DNA of 64,000 bases from Permianibacter sp046297695 (GTDB lineage: Bacteria; Pseudomonadota; Gammaproteobacteria; Enterobacterales; Permianibacteraceae). How positions within the stretch are numbered: position 1 is the first letter of the stretch; the number at the start of each line of letters is the position of its first letter. Location of the stretch: the NCBI GenBank assembly GCA_046297695.1, contig JBKBHF010000014.1, forward strand, positions 1 through 64,000, written 5' to 3'. Under the pieces are notes generated by a model. That model did no database searches. It was not told where the DNA came from and saw nothing but the letters and a program-made list of their open reading frames with translations. This document shows positions 25,014-34,529 of this stretch, piece after piece. The translations under genes and the position numbers were made by a program.

Positions 25014-25655
25014 TCAGTGGGCGGCCAGTGCCTCGCGCACCGGCTGCGGCTCGCGTTGCAGCAAACGCTCGACCCGATGGCAGCTGCGCATCGCCGCCCG
25101 CATCATCTGGTTGATATCGGTCAGCAGCGGCCGGCGCTGACCGCGATAGCGGCAGCTGTCGCCGACGGCTTCGAACGGCACCTGCAGTCGGCCAAGCATG
25201 CGCTCGAGTGCCGGCGTGATCAGGCAGAGCCAGTGGCTGATGCCTTCGTTGCGGCAATAGCGCCAAGCCGCATGCAGCATGGCGAGCATCACGTCCGAGC
25301 CCTGAAAGAGCTCGCCGGTGGCGTGGCCATCCGGGTGACGCAGGCACAGCCGCGACAGCTCGACGACTTTGCCGGCCAGCGGCTGCAATGCCTCCTGCTG
25401 GATGCGGGTGACATGGGCGGCCGGGAAGCCCTCGACCGGAAACACCAGCCGCAGCGCACCACAGGCTTCGCCGCGTTCGTCGTAGGCGACAAAGTGCACC
25501 GAATGGGCATCGAACGCGTCGTGCTCTTCGCCGTCCGGGGCCAGTTCAGCCGGTTCGAAGCCGCGGTCAAGGCAGTAAACCTGATAGCGCAGGCGATGAT
25601 GATCCGCACGCAGGGCCGGCGTGTTGGCTATCCGCACGGTGACGGCAGCAGTCAT
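25014..25655 (-). CDS. PEP-CTERM/exosortase-associated acyltransferase-like protein (GNAT, TIGR03694 type)
   Basis: The 213-residue protein starts at an ATG with GGAGGAG eight bases upstream. It has LRYQVYCLDRGFEP, FDAHSVHFVAYD, GALRLVFPVEGFP, VVELSRLCLR and a later GISHWLCLITPALERMLGRL, the pattern of acyltransferases found with exosortase systems and related to autoinducer synthases and N-acyl amino acid synthases. Such enzymes probably use acyl-ACP or acyl-CoA. No exosortase, sensor kinase or polysaccharide genes lie nearby, so it is an orphan here. Its product is unknown. Confidence 0.75.
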   Translation of the reverse strand: MTAAVTVRIANTPALRADHHRLRYQVYCLDRGFEPAELAPDGEEHDAFDAHSVHFVAYDERGEACGALRLVFPVEGFPAAHVTRIQQEALQPLAGKVVELSRLCLRHPDGHATGELFQGSDVMLAMLHAAWRYCRNEGISHWLCLITPALERMLGRLQVPFEAVGDSCRYRGQRRPLLTDINQMMRAAMRSCHRVERLLQREPQPVREALAAH

Positions 25656-25902
25656 AACGGGCACTCCTCCGATCCCGCGGGAACGGGGCATCGGGGCAAG
25701 TCCTCCTGGCAAAAACCTTCGCCGTCCTTGGCGCAAGCTCGGGGTCATGATGGCGCGGCCTGAACATCGCACCATCGGCATGGCTGCAGGCTAGGTGCTG
25801 CGTTGCAAGAAAAATGTGATGGCCGCCGCAAGACCAGAGACTCGGCAAGTCCGACCTATACTTTCCGCTCACTTGTTGATTTGACCCCGAGCGAATACCC
25901 CC

Positions 25903-27186
25903 ATGGAATTGACGGACTATCTGAAGTTGATGGTCGAGAAAGACGGTTCCGACCTGTACTTGTCGACCGGCGCGGCGCCGAGTTTCAAGGCGCACGGCAA
26001 GCTGGTGGCCATTGATCCGTCGCCACTGCCGCTCGGCCGGGTCGAGCAGATTGCCCATGGCGTCATGGATGAGGCCCAGCGCAAGGACTTTCTGAACCGG
26101 CCGGAAATGAACCTCGCTTACTCGCTGCCCGGTATTGGCCGGTTCCGGGTCAACATCTTTCGGCAGCGCAATGAAGTGTCGATGGTGATTCGCTCCATCA
26201 AAACCGAGATCCCGAGTTACGAGTCGCTCGGCCTGCCGGAAGTGCTGACCAAGCTCATCATGCAAAAACGCGGGCTGATCCTGTTTGTCGGCGCCACCGG
26301 CTCCGGCAAATCGACCTCGCTTGCCGCACTGATCGATTACCGCAACAGCAACTCCAGCGGCCATATCATCACCATCGAAGATCCGGTCGAATTCGTCCAT
26401 CGGCACAAGCGCTGCATCATCAACCAGCGCGAAGTCGGCACCGATACGCTCTCGTATGAAGACGCCCTCGCCAACACACTGCGGCAGGCGCCGGATGTGA
26501 TTCTGATCGGTGAAATCCGCCACCGCGAAACCATGGAACATGCGCTCGCCTTCGCGGAAACCGGCCATTTGTGCCTGTCGACCTTGCACGCCAACAACGC
26601 CAACCAGGCGATCGAGCGCATCGTCAATTTCTTTCCGGAAGAGCGACACAAGCAGGTGCTGAACGATCTGTCGCTGAATATCCGCGGCATCATTTCGCAG
26701 CGGCTGATCCCGACCATCGATGGCAAACGCGCAGCGGCCATCGAGATCCTGATCGGCTCGCCGCTGGTGCAGGATCTGATCAAGAAAGGTGAAGTGGGCC
26801 TCATCAAGGAAGTGATGGAAAAAAGCGAAAACGTCGGCATGCAGACCTTTGACATGGCGCTGTTCAAACTCTGGCAGGCCGGCAAGATCTCGATGGACGA
26901 AGCACTGAAAAACGCCGACTCGAAGAACAACCTGAAACTGCGGATGACGCTCGCCGAAGGCAAGACTGCGGGTGAAGATCCACACAGCCACGTCGAATCC
27001 GGCAGCCCGGCCCGGGCAGCCGGAGCACCGCCGCCGGCCCCGAAGCCGGCCTTCACATTGGCGCTGGAACCAACCGAAGAGGAGAAGGAAGAGGATCCGG
27101 TGCTGAACCAGCCGACACCCGGCGGCCCGCTGCCCAAGATCCCGGCCGTACCGGCTCGGCCCGTGCCCGGCAAACTAAGCGGCTGA
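25903..27186 (+). CDS. pilU: Type IV pilus retraction ATPase, PilU type
   Basis: The 427-residue protein has the PilT/PilU layout: LYLSTGAAPSFKAHGKL, FRVNIFRQRNEVSMVIR, Walker A GATGSGKST, IEDPVEFVHRHKRCIINQREVG, Walker B DVILIGEIR and the His box LCLSTLHANN. FRQRNEVSMVIR and QKRGLILFVG favour PilU over PilT. PilU is a hexameric cytoplasmic motor that supports PilT in pilus retraction. The GEIR motif is followed by His where Asp is common (GEIRHRETME). The last 60 residues are a Pro/Ala/Glu-rich tail not expected in PilU. No pilT is adjacent. Confidence 0.9.
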   Translation: MELTDYLKLMVEKDGSDLYLSTGAAPSFKAHGKLVAIDPSPLPLGRVEQIAHGVMDEAQRKDFLNRPEMNLAYSLPGIGRFRVNIFRQRNEVSMVIRSIKTEIPSYESLGLPEVLTKLIMQKRGLILFVGATGSGKSTSLAALIDYRNSNSSGHIITIEDPVEFVHRHKRCIINQREVGTDTLSYEDALANTLRQAPDVILIGEIRHRETMEHALAFAETGHLCLSTLHANNANQAIERIVNFFPEERHKQVLNDLSLNIRGIISQRLIPTIDGKRAAAIEILIGSPLVQDLIKKGEVGLIKEVMEKSENVGMQTFDMALFKLWQAGKISMDEALKNADSKNNLKLRMTLAEGKTAGEDPHSHVESGSPARAAGAPPPAPKPAFTLALEPTEEEKEEDPVLNQPTPGGPLPKIPAVPARPVPGKLSG

Positions 27187-27246
27187 TCCGGCCACCCCGA
27201 GCCCTGCTCCCCCGAAAACCCAGTTCAGGGGACTTGACGGCATTTG

Positions 27247-27277
27247 GTTTGCATCGCAAACTTGTTTGCGGCCAAAC
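27247..27277. promoter_or_regulatory. Two adjacent palindromes, candidate operator
   Basis: GTTTGC-ATC-GCAAAC is followed two bases later by GTTTG-CGGC-CAAAC, giving repeated GTTTG half-sites 14-30 bases before the membrane-protein start codon. This looks like a paired operator, plausibly for the winged-helix protein encoded two genes on. Confidence 0.45.
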
Positions 27278-27290
27278 AAGGACCGCCACC

Positions 27291-27953
27291 ATGACCGACA
27301 AACTCCTGCCCCTGGCCGAACTGGACCGGCTGCAACGGTTAACCGAACGCTATGCCCGCTACACCCACAGCGCCGGCGGCCTGTCGACGCTGCTCGGCAG
27401 CGTGCTTTGCCTGGTGATGTTCACGCTCGGCCTGACCGTCGCGCTGGATCAAACCGCACGCAACCTGCTGGCACTGCTGCCGCTGCTGTGGTTGTTGGCG
27501 AAAGAGCTGCTGCGCCGTTACTACTATCAGCGTGCCGGCGCCGTCGGTGAGCGGATCAGCACCAGTCAGAACCGACAGCATCTCGGCGCCACCTTGTTCA
27601 CGGCATTGATCTGTGCGCTGATCATCGGCGCCGGCATCGTGAAGTTTGGTGTCGACGGTTTGCTGTCACTGCCCGCCCCGCGCCAGGCTTACTTTCTGAT
27701 TGCCCTGCTGATGCCGTTCGTGGTCTGGCGCTGGCTGTGGTCGAGCAGCGATTACGTGATTGGTGTACTGCTACTGTGTCAGGCTGCCGTCATTGTTGCC
27801 GGCAGTCATTACAAGGCGGACTGGCTTGGTCTCTACATCGTCGTGATGAGCCTGATTTATCTGTACGTTGGCTGGAAAGAGCACCGCGAGTATCTGCAAT
27901 TGCGCGCCGAACTGCAGCAAAGTCGGCGGGCGCTGCAAGGGCAGTTTGCATGA
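27291..27953 (+). CDS. Integral membrane protein of unknown function, paired with a winged-helix regulator
   Basis: The 220-residue protein has an AAGGA site nine bases before its ATG. Six or so hydrophobic helices run in pairs: around residues 33-55, 60-75, 105-125, 135-155, 160-178 and 185-202. The ends are polar and charged, with a short Gln/Arg-rich helix at the C-terminus. No family is recognised with certainty. Its stop codon overlaps the next start (ATGA), so it is co-translated with the HTH protein, which suggests that the pair forms one regulatory unit at the membrane. Confidence 0.7.
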   Translation: MTDKLLPLAELDRLQRLTERYARYTHSAGGLSTLLGSVLCLVMFTLGLTVALDQTARNLLALLPLLWLLAKELLRRYYYQRAGAVGERISTSQNRQHLGATLFTALICALIIGAGIVKFGVDGLLSLPAPRQAYFLIALLMPFVVWRWLWSSSDYVIGVLLLCQAAVIVAGSHYKADWLGLYIVVMSLIYLYVGWKEHREYLQLRAELQQSRRALQGQFA

Positions 27954-28276
27954 CGACAAATGACACCACCAATCGCCAGCTGATTCATGATGTGCTGGCG
28001 CTGGACAAACTGATCCACGAACCGGCACGACTTGCGATCCTGACCGTGCTGAGCCGTGTCGACTGGGCCGAGTTCAGTTTTCTGGAAGAGATTTGCGCAT
28101 TGAGCAAAGGCAATCTGTCCAGTCATCTGAGCAAGCTGGAGAGCGCCGGCCTGCTGGAAATTGAAAAGAGTTTCCGTGGCAAACGGCCATTGACCCGAGT
28201 GCGGCTGACTGACGCCGGTCAGCAGGCGCTGACTCAGTACCGGGCCCAGCTGGCCAAGCTGCTGAACACGAACTGA
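27950..28276 (+). CDS. Winged-helix transcriptional regulator (HTH_34/MarR-like)
   Basis: The 108-residue protein reads LDKLIHEPARLAILTVLSRV, then FLEEICALSKGNLSSHLSKLESAGLLEIEKSF and a wing RGKRPLTRVRLTDAG. This is the small winged-helix family related to ArsR and MarR, which often serves membrane-protein partners. No metal-binding cysteines are present. It is translated from an ATG overlapping the stop of the upstream membrane protein. A candidate palindromic operator before that gene suggests autoregulation. Confidence 0.85.
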   Translation: MTTNDTTNRQLIHDVLALDKLIHEPARLAILTVLSRVDWAEFSFLEEICALSKGNLSSHLSKLESAGLLEIEKSFRGKRPLTRVRLTDAGQQALTQYRAQLAKLLNTN

Positions 28277-28299
28277 TTACTTAACCGATTGTTTCCGCT

Positions 28300-28321
28300 T
28301 TCGGCAAGTGTGCTTGCCGAA
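28300..28321. other. Hairpin between the regulator and the M23 peptidase gene
   Basis: A perfect nine-base stem TTCGGCAAG with a TGTG loop follows the regulator by 23 bases. It has no T-run, so it is a weak terminator or a processing site. Confidence 0.4.
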
Positions 28322-28384
28322 CGGGTTACTGTTGTCGCCAGAAACCGCCGGCAGCTTGCCGGTGCACCACAAGGAGAGTTGAAG

Positions 28385-29386
28385 ATGCGTGCAATATTGT
28401 CAGGCTTGCTGCTGCTAAGCGGCGGACTCTTCGTCAGCACGAGCCATGCTGACGATGCAAACACCCGGCGTCTTGGCCAACAGTGCGCCAAAGAGTTCTA
28501 CCAAGGCGAGCTCGAACCGCTGTGGCAGCGCATGACCCCGGACATGCAAAAAGCCTTTGGCAACAAAGCGGGCTTGGTCGCCTTTCAGAGCAAAGTCAGT
28601 CGCGATTTCGGTGTCGAAACCGAAGTGCTGCGCGAACACAGCAGCCAAAGCCAGGGTTTCCAGATCTATGTCCGGGAATCACGCTTTGCCACCGCGGCCG
28701 GCGTATTCGCCCTGCGCTGCGTTTTTGATGGCAACGCGAACATTGCCGGCTTCCTGATCCAGCCCGTGAAGCCGACGACGCCAGCGCCCACCGCGTATCT
28801 GGACTACCAAACCAAAGCCGTGTTGCGACTGCCATTTGAGGGTGACTGGTACACATTTTGGGGCGGCCGCAGTGCGGAACAGAATTACCATGTCATCGCC
28901 CGCGATCAGCGCTTTGCCTACGACTTTGTCGTGCTGCGCGACGGCAAAAGCCACCACGGCGATCCGGCGGTGAACGAAAACTATTATTGCTGGAACCAGA
29001 AAATTCTGGCGCCAGCGGCCGGCACCGTGGTGGTCGCCAAAGATGGCCTGCCGGATCAAAAACCCGGCACCATGGATGCCAGTAACGCGGCCGGCAATCA
29101 TGTCGTGCTCGATCTCGGCAACCAGGAGTACGCGGTGCTGGCGCACCTGCGTCAGGGCAGCGTGAAAGTGACAGCCGGTGAGTCGGTACAATCGGGTCAG
29201 GAACTCGGCCGCTGCGGCAACAGCGGCAACACCAGCGAGCCGCATCTGCATTTTCATCTGCAAAATGCCGCCGTGTTTGGCCAGGGCGAAGGCCTGCCGG
29301 CACTCTTCAATGACTATCTGGCCGACGGCAAACCCGTCGCCCGCGGCGAGCCGCTGCGCGGCCAGATCGTGTCATCCGCGCCGTAA
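28385..29386 (+). CDS. Secreted M23 family metallopeptidase with N-terminal DUF3887-like domain
   Basis: The 333-residue protein has a signal peptide (MRAILSGLLLLSGG to SHADD) and an AAGGAGAG site before the ATG. Residues 25-125 form a small domain like those that precede peptidases. The M23 domain follows: NYHVIARDQRFAYDF supplies a zinc His and Asp, APAAGTVVVAKDGLPD and GNHVVLDLGNQEYAVLAHL form the fold, and EPHLHFHL carries the last His pair. Such enzymes cut peptidoglycan cross-links in the periplasm. It stands alone after a hairpin and is convergent with the XRE gene. Confidence 0.85.
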   Translation: MRAILSGLLLLSGGLFVSTSHADDANTRRLGQQCAKEFYQGELEPLWQRMTPDMQKAFGNKAGLVAFQSKVSRDFGVETEVLREHSSQSQGFQIYVRESRFATAAGVFALRCVFDGNANIAGFLIQPVKPTTPAPTAYLDYQTKAVLRLPFEGDWYTFWGGRSAEQNYHVIARDQRFAYDFVVLRDGKSHHGDPAVNENYYCWNQKILAPAAGTVVVAKDGLPDQKPGTMDASNAAGNHVVLDLGNQEYAVLAHLRQGSVKVTAGESVQSGQELGRCGNSGNTSEPHLHFHLQNAAVFGQGEGLPALFNDYLADGKPVARGEPLRGQIVSSAP

Positions 29387-29403
29387 CGCGCAGCGCAACT
29401 CGG

Positions 29404-30135
29404 TTACGCCCGGCGCCAACGGGCAAAGCCCGGATAGCCCCACAAACGAAACGCCAGCAGCACCGAACAGCCCTCGCGCTGTTCGGCCGGCTGTGCGGCG
29501 TCCTGCCTTGCCAGCTCGCCGATCTCCTGCGCGGTCTTGAGCAAACGTTCGCGCATTTTCTCGGCGGTCGCGCGCGTGACCATGCTCGGCAGAAAACGCT
29601 GATAACCGTCGGCACCAAACTCGCCTTCGAAGAAACTGGCGCGGACATGGTTGTCGAAAAAGCGTTGGATCGGCCCACCCTTGATCCAGGCGAAATCACG
29701 CGCGGTACGCAGCCGGATGCGATTACCCGGCAGCAAATCAATCAGCCGCATCCGGTCGAGCCGGATCAGCAAGCGAATCAGCTCCGGCTCGGTGAACTGG
29801 TAATCGCGCAGGATCTGCGCCATCGACCAGTCGTTCAGCACCAGATAGGTCACCAGCAGCAACTTCTCGTCGGCAACCAGCTCCGCTTCGAGCGCCTCAT
29901 CGAGCTGGGTCAAGGAACGGCGTTCGCGTTCGGTCAGCTGCACCAAGTCAAACAGATCAATGCCGGCGAGCGCGCAGATGGCCTGCAGCCGGTCAAGGCT
30001 CAGATCAGACGAAGTCATCAACCGCTTGATGCTGGCTTCCGACAGTTCCAGCGCCTCGGCGACCTGCGCATAGGTCACGCCGGCACTTTTGAGCTGACGC
30101 TTCAAGGTTTCCAGCAGAAGGTCCGTTTGGGCCAC
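29404..30135 (-). CDS. XRE family helix-turn-helix regulator with long C-terminal domain
   Basis: The 243-residue protein has a Cro/CI-type HTH at residues 8-60: LKRQLKSAGVTYAQVAEALE, then LSEASIKRLMTSSDLSLDRL. A helical domain of about 130 residues follows with a possible second winged helix (LVLNDWSMAQILRDYQFTEPE, then LIDLLPGNRIRLRTARDF). The C-terminal 60 residues include PSMVTRATAEKMRERLLK. This architecture occurs in gammaproteobacterial regulators of unknown target. It reads toward the M23 gene and away from the small membrane gene, so its own promoter lies in the 123-base gap to its right. Confidence 0.82.
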   Translation of the reverse strand: MAQTDLLLETLKRQLKSAGVTYAQVAEALELSEASIKRLMTSSDLSLDRLQAICALAGIDLFDLVQLTERERRSLTQLDEALEAELVADEKLLLVTYLVLNDWSMAQILRDYQFTEPELIRLLIRLDRMRLIDLLPGNRIRLRTARDFAWIKGGPIQRFFDNHVRASFFEGEFGADGYQRFLPSMVTRATAEKMRERLLKTAQEIGELARQDAAQPAEQREGCSVLLAFRLWGYPGFARWRRA

Positions 30136-30258
30136 AGGTATCGCTCCGTAATACTTGGAGCGCCATTATGCACCGCTTTGGTCGAAAAAGTTGCTGGTTG
30201 CCGCCCGCAGCGGAATGCTGCGCCGGCCGGTACCTGCCGGCGCCACGAAGGAACCACG

Positions 30259-30444
30259 ATGAACCGCCTGCTGCTGCTTCCGACCACTGTCCTGCTGACC
30301 AGCGAGACCTGCGAGGCTGGCGAACGTAGCCTCAACTACGGCGGCTCCTGGCCGGAAACCCTGATCCTCATCACCGTGCTGCTGATCGCGGCTCGCAAGC
30401 TGGTCAACTGGCTGGATCGGATCAGTCGGTTTCGGGAGAAGTAA
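30259..30444 (+). CDS. Small membrane protein, hypothetical
   Basis: An ATG with AAGGAA six bases upstream opens a 61-residue frame. The N-terminal stretch MNRLLLLPTTVLLTSETCEAG resembles a signal peptide or short helix, and TLILITVLLIAARKLVNWL is a second hydrophobic helix followed by a basic tail. No family is recognised. It is divergent from the XRE gene and convergent with the GST gene. The good ribosome site supports a real gene, but its small size leaves doubt. Confidence 0.5.
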   Translation: MNRLLLLPTTVLLTSETCEAGERSLNYGGSWPETLILITVLLIAARKLVNWLDRISRFREK

Positions 30445-30479
30445 ACAATGTTTTTTCAAGCAGCCCAGGCACTGATCAG

Positions 30480-31097
30480 TCAACCCGGATTCAGAACGGC
30501 ACGACCTTTCTGGAAAGCCGGCCGCGCAGCCAGTTCATCGTGCCAACGCCTCAATGCCGGAAACTGGTTCAAATCCTGATTGGCGCGGGCATGCGCCGCA
30601 ATCCACGGCCAGGTCGCGATATCGGCGATGGTCAGCTCGTTGCAGCCGAGGTATTTGCTGCGACTGAGCCGTTCATTGAGCACCGAATACAGGCGCGTGG
30701 TTTCCTTGGAATAGCGTTCGATACCATAGGGCACGCGCTGCGGCGCGTAGTGCAGGAAGTGGTGCGCCTGGCCCTGCATCGGACCGATGCCGGCCATCTG
30801 GAACATCAGCCATTGCAGGGTCTGCGACCGCGCTTTCGGTTCGCGCGGCAACAGCTTGCCGGTCTTCTCGGCGAGATAAATCAGAATGGCGCCGGATTCG
30901 AACACCGCGAAATCGTCATTGTCGTGGTCAATGATCGCGGGAATGCGGCCGTTCGGATTGATCGCAAGAAACCACGGCTGCTTTTGTTCGTTCTTTTTCA
31001 GATCGACGAGACGCAGCTGATAGGGCAGCCCCAGTTCTTCCAGCGCAATGGAAAGCTTGTAGCCATTCGGCGTGGCGGCGGTAAAAAGTTCCAGCAT
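30480..31097 (-). CDS. Glutathione S-transferase family protein, YfcG-like
   Basis: The 205-residue protein has a thioredoxin-like N-terminal domain (LFTAATPNGYKLSIALEELG, INPNGRIPAI, FESGAILIYLAEKTG) and an all-helical C-terminal domain (LQWLMFQMAGIGPMQGQAHHF, then ELTIADIATWPWI). TPNG in place of a catalytic Ser or Cys is the hallmark of the E. coli YfcG group, which reduces disulfides with glutathione. It is probably cytosolic and monocistronic. Confidence 0.88.
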   Translation of the reverse strand: MLELFTAATPNGYKLSIALEELGLPYQLRLVDLKKNEQKQPWFLAINPNGRIPAIIDHDNDDFAVFESGAILIYLAEKTGKLLPREPKARSQTLQWLMFQMAGIGPMQGQAHHFLHYAPQRVPYGIERYSKETTRLYSVLNERLSRSKYLGCNELTIADIATWPWIAAHARANQDLNQFPALRRWHDELAARPAFQKGRAVLNPG

Positions 31098-31236
31098 GGT
31101 TCACTCCGTTGCAGTGACAAGCATGGCGAAGATCCTAGCAGAGCCATCTTTCCCGTGCAGAATCCGGCGATGACTCAGGCTCTGATATTGCGGGACCCGG
31201 CTTGCCAGCGCAGTTCTGCCGCTTGAGCCGGAAAAT

Positions 31237-31260
31237 ATCGCGGGCAAGGCCGCTCCCACA
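31237..31260. repeat. REP-like palindromic element
   Basis: The sequence cgcgggcaaggccgctccca is close to the widespread Pseudomonas-type REP core GCGGGC-AAG-CCCGCTCCCACA. It lies alone in the gap between the gst and groEL genes. Confidence 0.55.
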
Positions 31261-31280
31261 AAAGAGGTTCGGTCAGATGA

Positions 31281-31310
31281 AACAAAACCCCGCCGAAGCG
31301 GGGTTTTGTT
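31281..31310. terminator. Terminator of groESL
   Basis: On the - strand a perfect 13-base stem AACAAAACCCCGC closes on a TTCG tetraloop and is followed by T-rich sequence. It lies 37 bases after the groEL stop. Confidence 0.9.
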
Positions 31311-31346
31311 TTCTTGCGACAAAACAGACTGCAAGAGCCGCGTGGA

Positions 31347-32978
<1,632 letters not shown>

Positions 32979-33027
32979 GTTGAATTCCTCAGATATAAAC
33001 GTCAGCGAATTCGGAAAGTGGGAGCCG

Positions 33028-33083
33028 CGTAGCCTGGATTAGGCGCAACGCGCCGTAATCCGGGTTTGCGAAGCAAACGAACG
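33028..33083. repeat. Palindromic intergenic repeat in the groES-groEL gap
   Basis: CCTGGATTA-GGCGC-AAC-GCGCC-G-TAATCCGGG forms a long hairpin. A right flank, gggtttgcgaagcaaacg, includes a second small stem. A related copy lies in the lemA-M48 gap. The element is transcribed inside the groESL message and could affect its processing. Confidence 0.65.
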
Positions 33084-33107
33084 CCCCGCCCCCAAAACCC
33101 AACTCAA

Positions 33108-33395
33108 TTAACCAATCACCGCGAACAGATCTTCTTCGCGCAGCACAACAAACTCTTTGCCGTCGACTTTCACTTCGGTGCCGCTGTACTTGCCGAACAG
33201 CACTTTCTCACCGACTTTCACCGACAGGGCAGCGACGCTGCCATTGTCCAGACGCTTGCCCGGGCCGACAGCCACGACTTCGCCTTTGCTCGGCTTCTCG
33301 GTGGCGTTGTCAGGGATCACGATGCCGCCAGCGGACATCCGCTCTTCTTCCAGGCGACGGACCACAACGCGGTCATGCAACGGACGCAGGTTCAT
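33108..33395 (-). CDS. groES: Co-chaperonin GroES (Hsp10)
   Basis: The 95-residue protein is of standard length: MNLRPLHDRVVVRRLEEE, the mobile loop SAGGIVIPDNATEKPSKGEVVAVG, and KVLFGKYSGTEVKVDGKEFVVLREEDL. GroES caps the GroEL ring. An AGGAG site lies eight bases before the ATG. It is the promoter-proximal gene of groESL, under the heat-shock and CIRCE elements about 80-150 bases upstream. Confidence 0.98.
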   Translation of the reverse strand: MNLRPLHDRVVVRRLEEERMSAGGIVIPDNATEKPSKGEVVAVGPGKRLDNGSVAALSVKVGEKVLFGKYSGTEVKVDGKEFVVLREEDLFAVIG

Positions 33396-33471
33396 TGCGT
33401 TTTCTCCTCAGATGGAACACTTGGATAAGTAGGACCCCAGGGACCCGGGGGCCGGAAAACCGGTGGCCCCT

Positions 33472-33499
33472 ATATGGGGAGGCTTTTTTAGCACTCAAG
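33472..33499 (-). promoter_or_regulatory. Sigma-32-like heat-shock promoter of groESL
   Basis: On the - strand CTTGAG (-35) is followed after 14 bases by CCCCATAT (-10). This agrees closely with the RpoH consensus CTTGAAA-N13-17-CCCCATNT. The -35 overlaps the left half of the perfect CIRCE element, so HrcA binding should block RNA polymerase. Confidence 0.8.
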
Positions 33500-33514
33500 G
33501 GGTCCGAGTGCTAA
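33488..33514. promoter_or_regulatory. CIRCE operator 1 (perfect)
   Basis: TTAGCACTC, nine spacer bases and GAGTGCTAA match the CIRCE consensus exactly. CIRCE is the binding site of the heat-shock repressor HrcA. Confidence 0.95.
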
Positions 33515-33517
33515 ATG

Positions 33518-33544
33518 TTGGCACTCGGACTGGGAGAGTGCAAG
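33518..33544. promoter_or_regulatory. CIRCE operator 2 (imperfect)
   Basis: TTGGCACTC, nine spacer bases and GAGTGCAAG match CIRCE at 15 of 18 positions and repeat the first operator at a distance of 30 bases, about three helical turns. Confidence 0.75.
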
Positions 33545-33668
33545 CCAAGGTCCATCCCCAGACGCCGATGCCTGCCTTTAAATTGCACTAAAGAACCAAT
33601 TGTTTCCCATGCCCCGGCCAAGCGGATAGGATCACGCACCGACGCCATACCTTGTCGGACCCCTTAGA

Positions 33669-34529
33669 GTGACCAAGCCAGCAGTTTCTGTAGTCATCGC
33701 CAGCTACAACCACAAGCCCTGGATCGTTGAAAGCATCCTGAGTGTTTTGGCGCAAAAGTCAGTGTCTTACGAGCTTATCGTGATCGACGACGGTTCCAGC
33801 GATGGTTCGGAACAGCTCATTGCGCCGCTGGCCGGCGAGCACGGTTTCTATTTCGAACAGCAGGCCAATATGGGCTTGGCGCGAACGCTCAATAAGGCAT
33901 TGGCCATGGCCAAAGGGCGCTATTTTGCCCCTTTCGGCTCCGATGACCGCATGCGGCCGGGGCGGCTGGCGAAGCAGCAAGCGCACCTGGATGACAACCC
34001 GGAGTTGGTGATATCCGCAGGCAACATCTTCCAGATCGATGGTGCAGGCCAGCCGCTACCCGCCAAGAAGCAGCGCCACTATCCGGCCCGTGAACTGGAT
34101 TTCACCGACGTGTTTCTGAACCGCAAACCCGGCGCCCCCGCCCCCACATTACTATTCCGGACCGACGCGCTGCGCGCCGTCGGCGGCTTCCATCCCGACA
34201 TTCGTCTGGAGGATTTGTATATCGAACTGAAGCTGACAGAAGCTGGTGGTCGCATCGGTGTATTGGAAGAGGTGTTGGCTGATTACCGCATCCATGGCAA
34301 GAACACCTATCAAAACCTGCGTTTCATGCATGACAACGTCATGCGGACTTATTCTGCATTCGCTCAGCACCCCGAGTATCCGCAAGCTCGGCGCGACTTT
34401 CTGAACAGCATGTTGCGCAAAGCCGCGAAGCGTGACCGTCCTTTCGCCAAAGCGCTTTTGAAGGATCTGGGCTGGACACATCTGGATTACCGCAACTGGC
34501 TCCGTGCGCTGCCGCTGCTTTTGCCGTGA
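33669..34529 (+). CDS. Family 2 glycosyltransferase, orphan
   Basis: The 286-residue protein starts at GTG and has GT2 signatures: VSVVIASYNHKPWIVESI, ELIVIDDGSSDGSEQL, NMGLARTLNKALAMAKG and FGSDDRMRPG for metal binding, then PTLLFRTDALRAVGGF and EDLYIELKL. No membrane helix is present. It is divergent from groES and is followed by an unrelated signalling gene, so neighbours give no clue to its acceptor. LPS or exopolysaccharide is the best guess. The GTG has no strong ribosome site, so the exact start is open. Confidence 0.85.
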   Translation: MTKPAVSVVIASYNHKPWIVESILSVLAQKSVSYELIVIDDGSSDGSEQLIAPLAGEHGFYFEQQANMGLARTLNKALAMAKGRYFAPFGSDDRMRPGRLAKQQAHLDDNPELVISAGNIFQIDGAGQPLPAKKQRHYPARELDFTDVFLNRKPGAPAPTLLFRTDALRAVGGFHPDIRLEDLYIELKLTEAGGRIGVLEEVLADYRIHGKNTYQNLRFMHDNVMRTYSAFAQHPEYPQARRDFLNSMLRKAAKRDRPFAKALLKDLGWTHLDYRNWLRALPLLLP

